In this document: positions 41,847 to 50,362 of the stretch, piece by piece
Numbering within the stretch: the stretch's first letter is position 1
How the letters are laid out: every line of letters begins with the position of its first letter
From: Leptolyngbya iicbica LK
GTDB taxonomy: Bacteria; Cyanobacteriota; Cyanobacteriia; Phormidesmidales; Phormidesmidaceae
NCBI RefSeq assembly: GCF_004212215.1
Contig: NZ_QVFV01000002.1
Coordinates: 1,115,528 to 1,179,527 of the forward strand
Direction: 5' to 3'
DNA length: 64,000 bases
Notes under the pieces: generated by a model
The model's input: only the letters and a program-made list of their open reading frames with translations
The model's database searches: none
What the model was told of the DNA's origin: nothing
Translations under genes and position numbers: made by a program

Positions 41847-42913
41847 TCATACACGTGCAGATCGCCGACTAATCACGGCGATGGGGCCACCGCCGGCTGG
41901 TCCTTGGTGCTCGCTGCCTCCCGAGACGTAAATCATGGGATCTTGTACGACAGCAGCGACGCGGCTCCAACCACCGCTCTAGCCATGCGGGTATGGTTAA
42001 TGTCAGAGTCATCCAGCATGGTGTGGCGGCAGCCCAAAAGCTGCCCCGACGGATCCGCTTCGGCTTTAGCGAAGATATTGACAATGCGAGCATAATCGTC
42101 ATCGCACTCAGCACTGGCGATCGCCCGCTGCACGGCAGTCACATCGAGCGCATGCTGCATCACGCTATGACCGATGAAATAGTCGCTGTGGGTATCAGGC
42201 GCATTGCCCAGCACCAAAATTTCACAGTTTTGCAACTCAACCCCAGCCGAAGTCGAAGCGACTGAAGAGTAGAGCGCATAGTTATGACAGATATCGGCGG
42301 CGGTAAGATCGGCGATCGCAATTTCGCCGAGGGCCACGGCAACTCCCAACGCTGCTGCGCCCCGCGAATAGGCCATCGATTTGTAACTGTCTTGGGTGAC
42401 CACTGCGTTGCCCTGGCTTTGGCGAGAGGCCGTGATCAGGGGGCATTTAATTTGCACAAAGTGAACGTCTTGGGGACTCAAATGAGCAGTTGCGATCGCG
42501 GCGGTCACCCCCGCCGCCACCTCTTGCACCATCGTTAACGTCCCAATTTCCTCGACGGCAAAATCTCGGGTATGGTGAATGCCCACAGCTAAACCGCGAT
42601 GCGACGGCCCCGTTAATTCCTCCGTTTGGCGAGTAAAAACGGTCAGATGGGGACTCAACACGCCCTCAGTGCCGCCAGACATCACGAAGACAATTTGTGC
42701 GGTGCGTTCTGCTCCAATTAGCGGGCACAGATAGTTTTTGAGGGTCGCCGTCGCAAATCCGCGAGTGAAATCATTGACACAGCCATTCCCCTCAGTCTTG
42801 CCCAGAATGGCGACAATGGTGCGGGGATCAAGCGCTTCACTCGCCACCAGATGTTGCAAGCCGCTCAAATCATTGGGACCGCTTTGGGGAATTTTGAAGA
42901 CTTCTACTTTCAT
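41847..42913 (-). pseudogene. Ring-opening amidohydrolase (cyanuric acid hydrolase/barbiturase family), frameshifted
   Basis: The intact frame from the ATG at 42911-42913 runs 326 codons to a stop at 41933. It follows the AtzD/barbiturase family closely: GKTEGNGCVNDFTRG (38-52), VMSGGTEGVLSPH (77-89), VQIKCPLITASR (153-164), YSRGAAALGVAVALGE (182-197) and [22 protein letters not shown]. The rest of the family's C-terminus is still encoded in the next frame as [20 protein letters not shown] and [10 protein letters not shown], ending at 41847. One base lost at about 41960-41962 explains the break. The missing tail carries the third conserved Ser and the Gly-rich loop, so the product is probably inactive unless the shift is a sequencing error or is bypassed. 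It overlaps the RraA-like gene by four bases. Confidence 0.85.
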
Positions 42914-43545
42914 GAGTCCGCCGCTTCAAATCCCAAACTTTGCAGGATTTGCTCGATTTTGGCGTGGTGATTTGCCTTCCACTCTGCTAACGATTGGGCG
43001 GTATCTTTATCCATTCGTTGTTTGGCCGACAGCCAAATATCTGCTTGTCGCTCAGCGGGAATGACGGCAATGCCTTCTTCGTCAGCAACGACCATATCGC
43101 CCGGATGGACCTGTACGCCCCCACAGGTGATGGGCTGATTGAGCGTACCCAGGGCTTGCTTTTTGCCAGGCACAGGGGAGAGGCCCCGCGCAAACACCGC
43201 AAAGCCAGCTTCCCGCACTTCGGCCACATCGCGAATGACACCATCAATCACAAACCCAGCGATGCCCCGGGCTTGGGCCGTGGCGCAGACATTGCCACCA
43301 GACATGGCGTAATCAAGATCACCGGCTTGCACGACGATGACCGCACCAGGCTCGGCCCGATAAATGGCGGCGTGCAGCATCAGGTTATCGCCCGGCGGGC
43401 AGCTCACGGTGTAGGCTGGGCCAGCAATGCGAGGGATACGAGGCCACATTTCTCGGATGCCCATATCCATAAATTGCGATCGCCCCAACCCAGCATCGGC
43501 GTAGCTGGTGGGAGAAATTGCTGCAAATTTTGAGTAGTCGTTCAT
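42910..43545 (-). CDS. RraA-like family protein
   Basis: 211 residues of the RraA/HMG-aldolase-like fold. Motifs: GPAYTVSCPPGDNLMLHAAI near 42-61, GAVIVVQAGDLDYAMSGGNV near 67-86, the substrate/metal segment GFVIDGVIRDVAEV near 97-110 with Arg-Asp, and VHPGDMVVADEEGIAVIP near 146-163. Members are either divalent-metal 4-hydroxy-4-methyl-2-oxoglutarate aldolases or RNase E regulators; the RD pair favours an enzyme. Its stop overlaps the start of the ring-opening amidohydrolase (ATGA), so the two formed one operon and probably one pathway for a cyclic imide or pyrimidine-like compound. Confidence 0.85.
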   Translation of the reverse strand: MNDYSKFAAISPTSYADAGLGRSQFMDMGIREMWPRIPRIAGPAYTVSCPPGDNLMLHAAIYRAEPGAVIVVQAGDLDYAMSGGNVCATAQARGIAGFVIDGVIRDVAEVREAGFAVFARGLSPVPGKKQALGTLNQPITCGGVQVHPGDMVVADEEGIAVIPAERQADIWLSAKQRMDKDTAQSLAEWKANHHAKIEQILQSLGFEAADS

Positions 43546-43800
43546 GCCGAGAGCGCCCCTTTTAACCCAGCGAGGTTGGATTGTCTCATCTTAAGTCTTC
43601 ATGCGATCGCGGGTTCATGGCTGCCAAGGGCCTAAGGGCTGTGCGCTTAGAACTTCCCCCAAATTAGCGAAGAATCGGTCAGGGTTTGGCAGTGTCAAAC
43701 CCCGACGATTGGAGAGGCAATTTTCCAACCCCTCCCTCAGTGGAGGTCTCGTCCGTGCCGACCCGTCAATGCCTGGGTGCAACGGCAAAGCAGGCTGGAT

Positions 43801-45576
43801 TTATAGCCACTCAAGGGTGCCCATGCTGCCATCAAGCCGAATGGTTTGACGGGCTTTGAGGCGATCGCGGCCCGCGCTCAAAATCACCGTGGGCAGGCCA
43901 TATTCCCGCGCGACCACAGCGCCGTGACTCAACTGTCCCCCCGTTTCGGCAATCAGTCCGGTCACTCCGAGCTGTCTCAAGCTCGGAATTTCACTGGCTT
44001 TGAGATAAGGCACCACCAAAATCGTGGCGGGCGGCAAGGCTCGCAGATCGGCGACGGCTTTGAGCCAGCGCACCGTTCCCCGCGTCTGCCCCGGACATAC
44101 GGGCAATCCCACCAGGGATGCTCCGTGGGCTGTTGCCCCGGGTGATGAACCCGAGCCCGGTAGGGCCAGCGTCTGGTCTTGCGGCAAGTCCGGCGGCGGC
44201 GGAATGAGGGGACGACTGTGCAGTAACCATAGGCGATCGCCATCAAAGCTCCACTCCACCATTTGCGGAATGCCCTGCGATCGCCGCTCCACATGGCGGG
44301 CCAAAAACGCCACTTCTTGTAGCAACCGCTGGGGCGTGTCGCCCTCGCCTTGCACCTCTAACGTAAGGGCAGTGGGAATCACCCAGCTGTCAGCCACAGT
44401 GACATCGTCTGGCAAGTCATTGGCTTGAATCATCACCCGAAAGCGCTCGGGGGCTTGTGTTCCGGCGGTGACCTGAGCCACGGAACCGAGGATCGCTTCA
44501 ATCAGCACAGCATCGCCCTGACTGGTGAAGGGATCGCGACTAGCAGCGACGCCACTACAAATTCCTGGCACCTGCTGCTGCACAATCACCGCCAAACTAC
44601 CTTCAGGCAAATTGCGATCGCGGCGATATTGCCCGGCACTGGGGCGCTCATAATTGCGGAAGCACTGATTCATCGCGGCGTACAGAGCCTCGGGCGAGGT
44701 CAGGTCGGCACTGCCCGCATATTGTCCGGCACTCGACGCCAGCGCGGGGCGATCGCCGACAATCGACGCCCGCACCACCACCGGCGACTTCACCGAGGGT
44801 CGGGTGATTTCTAACAGCATGGCCGGATCATCCCCCGCTGGCAGCACATAGCCCGTCGGCACCGGATACCCCCACGCCATTAACTGCGAAAGTCGCGCCG
44901 CTTTGGCCCCCACTGTCGCCGCATCCAACGGCTTTTCTAAAGAGAGGAGGGCGCGATCGCTGCGAAAAAAGCCAAACAGCCGCCGCGATTCCAGACGTGA
45001 CGCGGGGTTGGGTAACGCCAGATCTTCCGGCTGCTTGTCATAGATCCAAGCAATCAGGCCACTCAGACAGGCCGTCAGCAAAATCTGCATGCCCTGGGCT
45101 TGGCTCAGAGCCGTAATCACGGGGAACAAGACCAGCACCAATAAGCGTCCCTGCTGCCGTTCGCGAAAAATGGTGAACCCGAGAACGCTAATCAGCAACG
45201 TGAGGCCCGCCGCCACGGGATTGTGCGCGATCGCCCCCCACAACACACTCGTCGTACCCACCGATTGGCTGGCCCAGTAGCGCCCCATCACCAGAGCAAT
45301 CAGCGCCACGATTTCCCACGTGGGGTCGGTGGCAAAGTAGTGCCGCGCCAACAGCACCACCCCAATGCCTTTGGCCGCTTCGAGCAAGAACGCCAGCAGT
45401 CCCACAGGAAGACCGATCTCAAAGGCGGCGGGCACCCCCAGCGTCCCCGAGGCAGGCAGGGGCGATCGCTCACCCACCACCGCTGTGACGACCCAGTGAC
45501 TCAGCGGCAATGCCCCCACCAACGGACAGAGGGTAAAAATCAGCAGGGCGCCCCAAACTTGTGTCAGCGTTAGCAT
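43801..45576 (-). CDS. Fusion: degenerate PlsY-like membrane domain + PEP-synthase-like ATP-binding and phospho-His domains
   Basis: 591 residues. Residues 1-185 form a polytopic membrane domain whose spacing resembles PlsY acyltransferase (GALPLSHWVVTAVVG, LLEAAKGIGVVLLA, VMGRYWASQSVGTTS), but the PlsY catalytic motifs SGNxGxTN and GHxFPxxxxFKGGKG are lost. Residues 205-455 match the PPDK/PEP-synthase ATP-binding domain: VGAKAARLSQLMAWGYPVPTGYVL, VVVRASIVGDRPALASSAGQ, and EWSFDGDRLWLLHSRPL. Residues 485-591 are the swivelling phospho-histidine domain with His551 in GGQLSHGAVVAREYGLPTV. The PEP/pyruvate TIM barrel is absent. The chemistry seems to be ATP-dependent His phosphorylation with an unknown acceptor at the membrane. 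It is divergent from the SDR gene. Confidence 0.8.
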   Translation of the reverse strand: MLTLTQVWGALLIFTLCPLVGALPLSHWVVTAVVGERSPLPASGTLGVPAAFEIGLPVGLLAFLLEAAKGIGVVLLARHYFATDPTWEIVALIALVMGRYWASQSVGTTSVLWGAIAHNPVAAGLTLLISVLGFTIFRERQQGRLLVLVLFPVITALSQAQGMQILLTACLSGLIAWIYDKQPEDLALPNPASRLESRRLFGFFRSDRALLSLEKPLDAATVGAKAARLSQLMAWGYPVPTGYVLPAGDDPAMLLEITRPSVKSPVVVRASIVGDRPALASSAGQYAGSADLTSPEALYAAMNQCFRNYERPSAGQYRRDRNLPEGSLAVIVQQQVPGICSGVAASRDPFTSQGDAVLIEAILGSVAQVTAGTQAPERFRVMIQANDLPDDVTVADSWVIPTALTLEVQGEGDTPQRLLQEVAFLARHVERRSQGIPQMVEWSFDGDRLWLLHSRPLIPPPPDLPQDQTLALPGSGSSPGATAHGASLVGLPVCPGQTRGTVRWLKAVADLRALPPATILVVPYLKASEIPSLRQLGVTGLIAETGGQLSHGAVVAREYGLPTVILSAGRDRLKARQTIRLDGSMGTLEWL

Positions 45577-45730
45577 AGGCGGAAAAAACAGCGATCGCTT
45601 TAGAACTTAACAGGGTTCCTCGACAGGACTGACCGTTGAGGCAAAACTTTATTCTGTAGTCGTCAGGACTATCGACGATTCCGCATCCATGATGAAGTGA
45701 AAGTCGGGCCAAATAATTTTAAGGGAACGG

Positions 45731-46513
45731 ATGACTACAGCATTGATTACCGGCGCGTCCGGCGGCATTGGCGCGGTCTTTGCCGAGCAACTGGCGGCGC
45801 GGGGATACGACTTGGTGTTGGTGGCGCGATCGCAGGACAAATTGCAGGCGATCGCCGATCAATTGGCTGCTGCCCACGGCATCCAAGCGACCGTCATCGT
45901 ACAAGATTTGCTCGCCAACGGCGCCGCTGACCATCTTTTCAACCAGCTAGAACAGCAGGGCATTGAGGTCGACTTGTTGGTCAATAATGCTGGGTTTGGC
46001 GCCTATGGCGAAGTGGCCGACGGCGATCGACAAACCTATCTCGACATGATTCAGCTCAATGTGTCGGTGCTCGTCGATCTCACGCACCGAGCGCTCCAGG
46101 GGATGAAACAGCGGCGATCGGGCAGCATTCTCAACATCAGTTCCATCGCGGCCTTTCAGCCGATGCCCTACCTGGCGGTGTATGCGGCCAGCAAATCTTT
46201 TGTGCTGAGCTTTAGCGAAGCCCTGTGGTACGAATGTCAGCCCTACGGCATCAAGGTGCTGGGAGTCTGCCCCGGCCCGACAGAAACTCAATTTTTTGAA
46301 ACGGCAGACTTTCCCGACACGCTAGCCGCCTCCGGACAAAGCCTGGATTCGCCAGAAGCGGTGGTCAAAGAAGCGCTGCGAGCCTTGGATCAGGGCCACT
46401 CAAATGTGGTCACTGGCGGCTTTAGCAATCAACTTGTGGTGAATAGCAGCCGTTTTTTACCCCGAGAAGTTTTGACCAAATTCGTGGGCAAAATGTTCAG
46501 CAATGAAAAGTAG
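45731..46513 (+). CDS. Short-chain dehydrogenase/reductase
   Basis: 260 residues, classical SDR. The nucleotide-binding motif TGASGGIG is at 7-14, NNAG near 88-91, catalytic Ser in ISSIA near 137 and YAASK near 152-156. An Arg in VLVARSQDK after strand 2 suggests NADPH preference. The substrate is unknown; the closest bacterial relatives are of the DltE/YqjQ type. The start ATG has a GGGA ribosome site. It is divergent from the fusion gene with 154 bases between. Confidence 0.9.
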   Translation: MTTALITGASGGIGAVFAEQLAARGYDLVLVARSQDKLQAIADQLAAAHGIQATVIVQDLLANGAADHLFNQLEQQGIEVDLLVNNAGFGAYGEVADGDRQTYLDMIQLNVSVLVDLTHRALQGMKQRRSGSILNISSIAAFQPMPYLAVYAASKSFVLSFSEALWYECQPYGIKVLGVCPGPTETQFFETADFPDTLAASGQSLDSPEAVVKEALRALDQGHSNVVTGGFSNQLVVNSSRFLPREVLTKFVGKMFSNEK

Positions 46514-46635
46514 AAGTACCCAAATCAACGTAGCTCGTCTAATTATTTCAGTTGATCAACTTGGAAGAAGCCACAGCAGTTGCTTCTCTGCCTGGGTAAT
46601 CTAAATCTAGAACTCATCCTCAAGGTGGCATTGCT

Positions 46636-47544
46636 GTGACCGTCCCTGACTATCAATCCATTATGTTGCCGCTGCTTCAGTTGGCCGCCAATGGGCGTGA
46701 GTACTCTTTGCGAGAAGCCATTGACAAGCTGTCCTTGCACTTTGAGCTAAGCGAAGAAGAAACTCAAGAGATGTTGCCAAGTGGCCGTCAGAGCACTTTT
46801 GATAACCGAGTAGGATGGGCTAGGACATATCTCAAAAAAGCTGGCTTGCTTAAATCAACGCGACGAGGATATTTCCAAATTACAAACCAGGGGCAAGCGG
46901 TTCTCCAACAAAATCCTCAAAGTATTAATGTCAAGTTTCTCGAGCAATTCCCAGAGTTCATTGAATTCAAAAATCTGAAACGGGAGGACTCTGCTACCAG
47001 CACAGAAGAGACTATCAATAGTCAAGGAAAAACTCCTGAAGAGGCCCTAGAGTCTTTAGTTCAAGGCTTAACTCAAGAATTAGCTGCGGAATTACTAGAG
47101 AGTATTAAGAACTGCTCACCAGGTTTCTTTGAGCGCCTAGTCATCGATGTCTTAGTCAAGATGGGATATGGCGGAACGCGCAAGGATGCCAGCAAAATTG
47201 TTGGTCGTAGTGGTGATGGCGGTATTGACGGCACCATCAATGAAGATCGTTTGGGCTTGGACATCATCTATGTACAAGCGAAACGCTGGGAGAATCCAGT
47301 TGGTCGTCCTGAAGTACAAAAGTTTGCTGGTGCATTGCAAGGATTCAGGGCTAAAAAAGGGATTTTCATTACTTCATCATCCTTTACTGCTGAGGCAAGA
47401 GATTTTGTCTCCAGAATCGATAACAAGATAATTCTGATTGACGGTCAATCGCTGGCTCAATACATGATTGAGTTTGGTGTTGGAGTTAGCACGAAAGAAA
47501 TTTACGAAGTCAAGAAAGTCGACCTGGACTACTTCACTGAATAA
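46636..47544 (+). CDS. mrr: Mrr-type restriction endonuclease
   Basis: 302 residues. The N-terminal 100 residues form the Mrr winged-helix region (SLREAIDKLSLHFELSEEET, FDNRVGWARTYLKKAGLL), and the C-terminal domain is a PD-(D/E)XK nuclease: FERLVIDVLVKMGYGG with Glu166, GRSGDGGIDG with Asp198, and VQAKRW with Gln214 and Lys216. Mrr enzymes are type IV, cutting DNA with foreign methylation, and work without a methyltransferase; none is present here. The start is a GTG with an AAGGTGG site 8 bases upstream. The gene has no HIP1 octamer and is more AT-rich than its surroundings, as expected for mobile defence DNA. Confidence 0.9.
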   Translation: MTVPDYQSIMLPLLQLAANGREYSLREAIDKLSLHFELSEEETQEMLPSGRQSTFDNRVGWARTYLKKAGLLKSTRRGYFQITNQGQAVLQQNPQSINVKFLEQFPEFIEFKNLKREDSATSTEETINSQGKTPEEALESLVQGLTQELAAELLESIKNCSPGFFERLVIDVLVKMGYGGTRKDASKIVGRSGDGGIDGTINEDRLGLDIIYVQAKRWENPVGRPEVQKFAGALQGFRAKKGIFITSSSFTAEARDFVSRIDNKIILIDGQSLAQYMIEFGVGVSTKEIYEVKKVDLDYFTE

Positions 47545-47611
47545 TGTTGAGTTAAACGGTGAGCGACATAGCAAACGAAGCTCAATTAAGCACCGACAAC
47601 GTTTGAAGTTT

Positions 47612-47675
47612 GAAACCCGGTTTCTCATCAAACAGGCTAAATCTGATAAAGCCAATGATGAAGAAACCGGGTTTC
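47612..47675. repeat. GAAACCCGGTTTC palindromic repeat
   Basis: GAAACCCGGTTTCTCATCA (47612-47630) is complementary, with one single-base bulge, to the segment at 47656-47675 that begins TGATGAAG and ends ACCGGGTTTC. The loop is 25 bases. This motif is one I recall as very common between genes of filamentous cyanobacteria. It follows the mrr stop by 67 bases. Confidence 0.8.
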
Positions 47676-47727
47676 TAGCGATTGCCCGTCGCAACGTTCA
47701 GGTCAGAATTTGGGGAACTTCAGCGAT

Positions 47728-48519
47728 TTAATCGATGTTGATGGCGGTGGGGCCAGTGCTGCTGGCGGGCGCGCCTTCGCGGGTTTGGCGATAGTCGGCG
47801 TAGAGGCGATCGCGCCAATCAAAGAAGGGCTGGAAGCTGATGTCATCAGCTAGACCGGGTACCCCTTTACCGCAAATGCCTTCTGGCAAGTCCACATACT
47901 GAGCCGCGGGAAACTTGATGTACATGGTCAGTCCCGCCACGGCAAAGTCAGCTAGGGTGGGCTGGTCACTCACGAGATAAGGCTGACTGGACAGCATCAG
48001 GCACAAGGATTCCAGCCCCTGCTTCAGAATACTCGTGGCTTCTTTGACGCTGTCGGGGCCAAAGCCGACGCCCATGCCCAAAATGCTCAACACATCACCA
48101 GGAACAGCACCGACGAGATTTTTGAGCAAATCTGGGGTGGCGGTGGGCAGTAAGGCTGTGCGGAAATTTGGGTGCTGGTTGAAGGCCCCAATCATCGCTT
48201 TGCGTCCCTGAATGCCCAGAGATTCGTCAGCCCAATCTTCGAGGGCGAGACAGAGCCCTTTTTGGCGCGGCTCCGTGGGCAGGATGGGGCGGTCGGGATA
48301 TTTTTCGTCGAGGTAGAGGGCGATCGCCGTCGAGTCGGGAATCAAGTCACCTCCGTCTTTAAGCACGGGCACTTTACGTTGCCCTGACTGTTGGTAAAGC
48401 TCAATTTGCCCGACCCCAGGGGTCACTTCCACCGTTTTGTAGGGCAGCTGCTTGTAATCGAGGATTAACTTGACCTTTTCGCTATACGCTGACGCTTCAA
48501 ATTGATAAAGCTCTAGCAT
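47728..48519 (-). CDS. Glutathione S-transferase-like protein
   Basis: 263 residues from the ATG at 48517-48519, which has an AAGG site; a TTG six codons upstream is less likely. The N-terminal thioredoxin-like domain (MLELYQFEASAYSEKVKLIL, VTPGVGQIELYQQSGQRKVP, then VLKDGGDLIPDSTAI with the cis-Pro and the Ser of the glutathione gamma-glutamyl site) is followed by an all-helical domain with DQPTLADFAVAGL. The possible catalytic residue is Ser12 or Tyr13. It probably conjugates or reduces an unknown electrophile. The DUF4230 gene lies 24 bases upstream on the same strand. Confidence 0.85.
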   Translation of the reverse strand: MLELYQFEASAYSEKVKLILDYKQLPYKTVEVTPGVGQIELYQQSGQRKVPVLKDGGDLIPDSTAIALYLDEKYPDRPILPTEPRQKGLCLALEDWADESLGIQGRKAMIGAFNQHPNFRTALLPTATPDLLKNLVGAVPGDVLSILGMGVGFGPDSVKEATSILKQGLESLCLMLSSQPYLVSDQPTLADFAVAGLTMYIKFPAAQYVDLPEGICGKGVPGLADDISFQPFFDWRDRLYADYRQTREGAPASSTGPTAINID

Positions 48520-48543
48520 TGAAATACCTTGACACAACCACGT

Positions 48544-49344
48544 TTACTGTACCGTGTTGGTTCCGGCGGTGGCACAGGCTTGGTTGGCCGACGGTTGCGA
48601 CTCGACAATCACCTGCGCAAACCCCGTGTTTTGCAAGAGTTGAGTGACGACCAGTTCAGCGCGATCGCTAGCCTGCTGCAAAATCCCCTCTTCACAAGCG
48701 GCAAAAATTAGTTTTTGGAGCGCGGCTTCCTGCGCTTGATCTTGCAATTCTGGGGCGCGGTCAGGCCCCAAGCCTAAAAAGCCGCGATCGTAGGCAAACA
48801 CCTGAGACTCGCCCACATCGATCTTTTTATCAATAATGGTCGGCGGCGGCAGCATCACCCGCAAAACGTCGCCGTTGGCGCTCACCTGCTCCGGCGCGAT
48901 CGCACTCAAATCAACCCCGGCCCGGACTTCGCCCTTCGCCACATAAATCAGCGTCGTTTTGCCGATTTCGTAGTTCGCAAAGGTACGGGTGCTGGACGTA
49001 GGCACCACCGCCTCCATGGTAAAGACCGCCGTGGTGAGTTCGCTGGCGCTGCGAATTTGCTGCACGACCACCGTTTGCACGTCCACCGTCTCCACCGGCT
49101 CAGCGGGGATAAAGGCCGAGCGAATGCCGTTCACAAAGTCCTCTCCCGAGCGCCACAGCCCGACCCCGGCAATCATACCCAAGATCAACATGCCGCCCGA
49201 GAGACTGCCCAGCAGGCTGTTAAACAGCCGCAACAAGACAGGCGATTGCGGGGGACGGGGCGATCGCGCCGAGTCCTCATAAACATGCTGCGTAGCCGGG
49301 TAATTGTAAGATGGCGGGTCTAAACGAGGCGGTTTGAGAGCCAT
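48544..49344 (-). CDS. DUF4230 membrane-anchored protein
   Basis: 266 residues from the ATG at 49342-49344; the longer frame opens with a TTG 105 bases upstream. A Pro/Tyr-rich cytoplasmic segment (1-45) is followed by one membrane span near 48-70 (LLGSLSGGMLILGMIAGVGL). The external part is a DUF4230 domain: TVVVQQIRSASELTTAVFTM, TTLIYVAKGEVRAGVDLSAI, and LPPPTIIDKKIDVGESQVFAY. The function of DUF4230 is unknown. It precedes the GST gene by 24 bases and is probably co-transcribed with it. Confidence 0.85.
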   Translation of the reverse strand: MALKPPRLDPPSYNYPATQHVYEDSARSPRPPQSPVLLRLFNSLLGSLSGGMLILGMIAGVGLWRSGEDFVNGIRSAFIPAEPVETVDVQTVVVQQIRSASELTTAVFTMEAVVPTSSTRTFANYEIGKTTLIYVAKGEVRAGVDLSAIAPEQVSANGDVLRVMLPPPTIIDKKIDVGESQVFAYDRGFLGLGPDRAPELQDQAQEAALQKLIFAACEEGILQQASDRAELVVTQLLQNTGFAQVIVESQPSANQACATAGTNTVQ

Positions 49345-49576
49345 AGGTAGAGCGGTGCTGAGCTGGCAATAACAGAGACTGGCCCTATATTGCCCGGTAC
49401 GTCTTGAGGGTAGCAAGAAAGAGCGCCCTGCCGGAGCGAGGTCGGCCAATTCGTCAAGCGCTCTTTAGTTCATTTGTATCATATTCGGGCAGCGAAGCGG
49501 GGCAGATTTAGCATTCTTCAGAAACATTGACGGCGATCGCCCGCGCCATCCACCATGATTGAAGGGCAATGCGCAG

Positions 49577-50311
49577 GTGGGCACCGTTTTGAGTCAAGCC
49601 GGAAAAGTGTATTTGGTGGGGGCTGGCCCCGGCGCCCTGGACTTGCTGACCGTCAAAGCTCACCAGTTGCTCACGACGGCACAAGCGTTAGTCCATGACG
49701 CACTGGTGAACGAGGAACTGTTAACACTGGTGCCTGCGGATTGTGAAATCCATGCGGTGGGCAAGCGGGGGGGGCAGGCCAGTTGGGCCCAGACGGATAT
49801 TGACCAATTGTTAGTGCGCCTGTGTCAGCAAGGGAAACAGGTGATTCGGCTCAAAAGTGGCGACCCGTTTATCTTTGGCCGCACCACCTCAGAGATTCAA
49901 GCGCTGAAGGCGGCGGGGTGCCTGTTTGAAGTCGTGCCCGGGTTGTCATCGGCGACGGTCGCGCCGCTGCTGGCGGGCATTCCTCTGACAGACCCGGTGC
50001 TGAGCAGTCAGTTCACAGTGCTCACTGCCCACGATTTAGAGCAGCAAAACTGGGAGGCCCTGGCCAAGCTATCGGTGTTGGTCATTCTGATGGGGGGACG
50101 CAATTTGGGGGAGATTTGCGATCGCCTCCGCCGCTACCACAAACGCCCAGACACCCCCGTCGCGATTATTCGCTGGGCTAGCCAACCACAGCAGCAAATC
50201 TGGACGGGCACGCTACTGACCATTACCCAACAAACCAAGGGGCAAAAACTCTCCCCTTGCATCATCATCATTGGCGAAGTGGTGGGCCTGCGCCCTTATT
50301 TGCAACCTTAA
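49577..50311 (+). CDS. cobA: Uroporphyrinogen-III C-methyltransferase
   Basis: 244 residues from the GTG at 49577, which has AAGGG 10 bases upstream; a TTG at 49559 would add six residues. This enzyme adds two methyl groups from S-adenosylmethionine to uroporphyrinogen III, giving precorrin-2 for siroheme and cobalamin. Signatures: VYLVGAGPGALDLLTVKA, HDALV, GKRGGQASWAQTDID, VIRLKSGDPFIFGR and PGLSSATVAPLLAGIPLT. It is a single-domain SUMT without the CysG dehydrogenase part. It converges with moaC, 51 bases apart. Confidence 0.93.
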   Translation: MGTVLSQAGKVYLVGAGPGALDLLTVKAHQLLTTAQALVHDALVNEELLTLVPADCEIHAVGKRGGQASWAQTDIDQLLVRLCQQGKQVIRLKSGDPFIFGRTTSEIQALKAAGCLFEVVPGLSSATVAPLLAGIPLTDPVLSSQFTVLTAHDLEQQNWEALAKLSVLVILMGGRNLGEICDRLRRYHKRPDTPVAIIRWASQPQQQIWTGTLLTITQQTKGQKLSPCIIIIGEVVGLRPYLQP

Positions 50312-50362
50312 AGGTTTGCCCGCTGCCCATCACTCGGCCAGCCGATCAGGGGCTGGCGAGGA

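Noticed and set aside
43546-43800. Coding remnant between the RraA-like and fusion genes
   Set aside because: A short frame is open at 43601, but without ribosome site or recognisable motif; left as intergenic.
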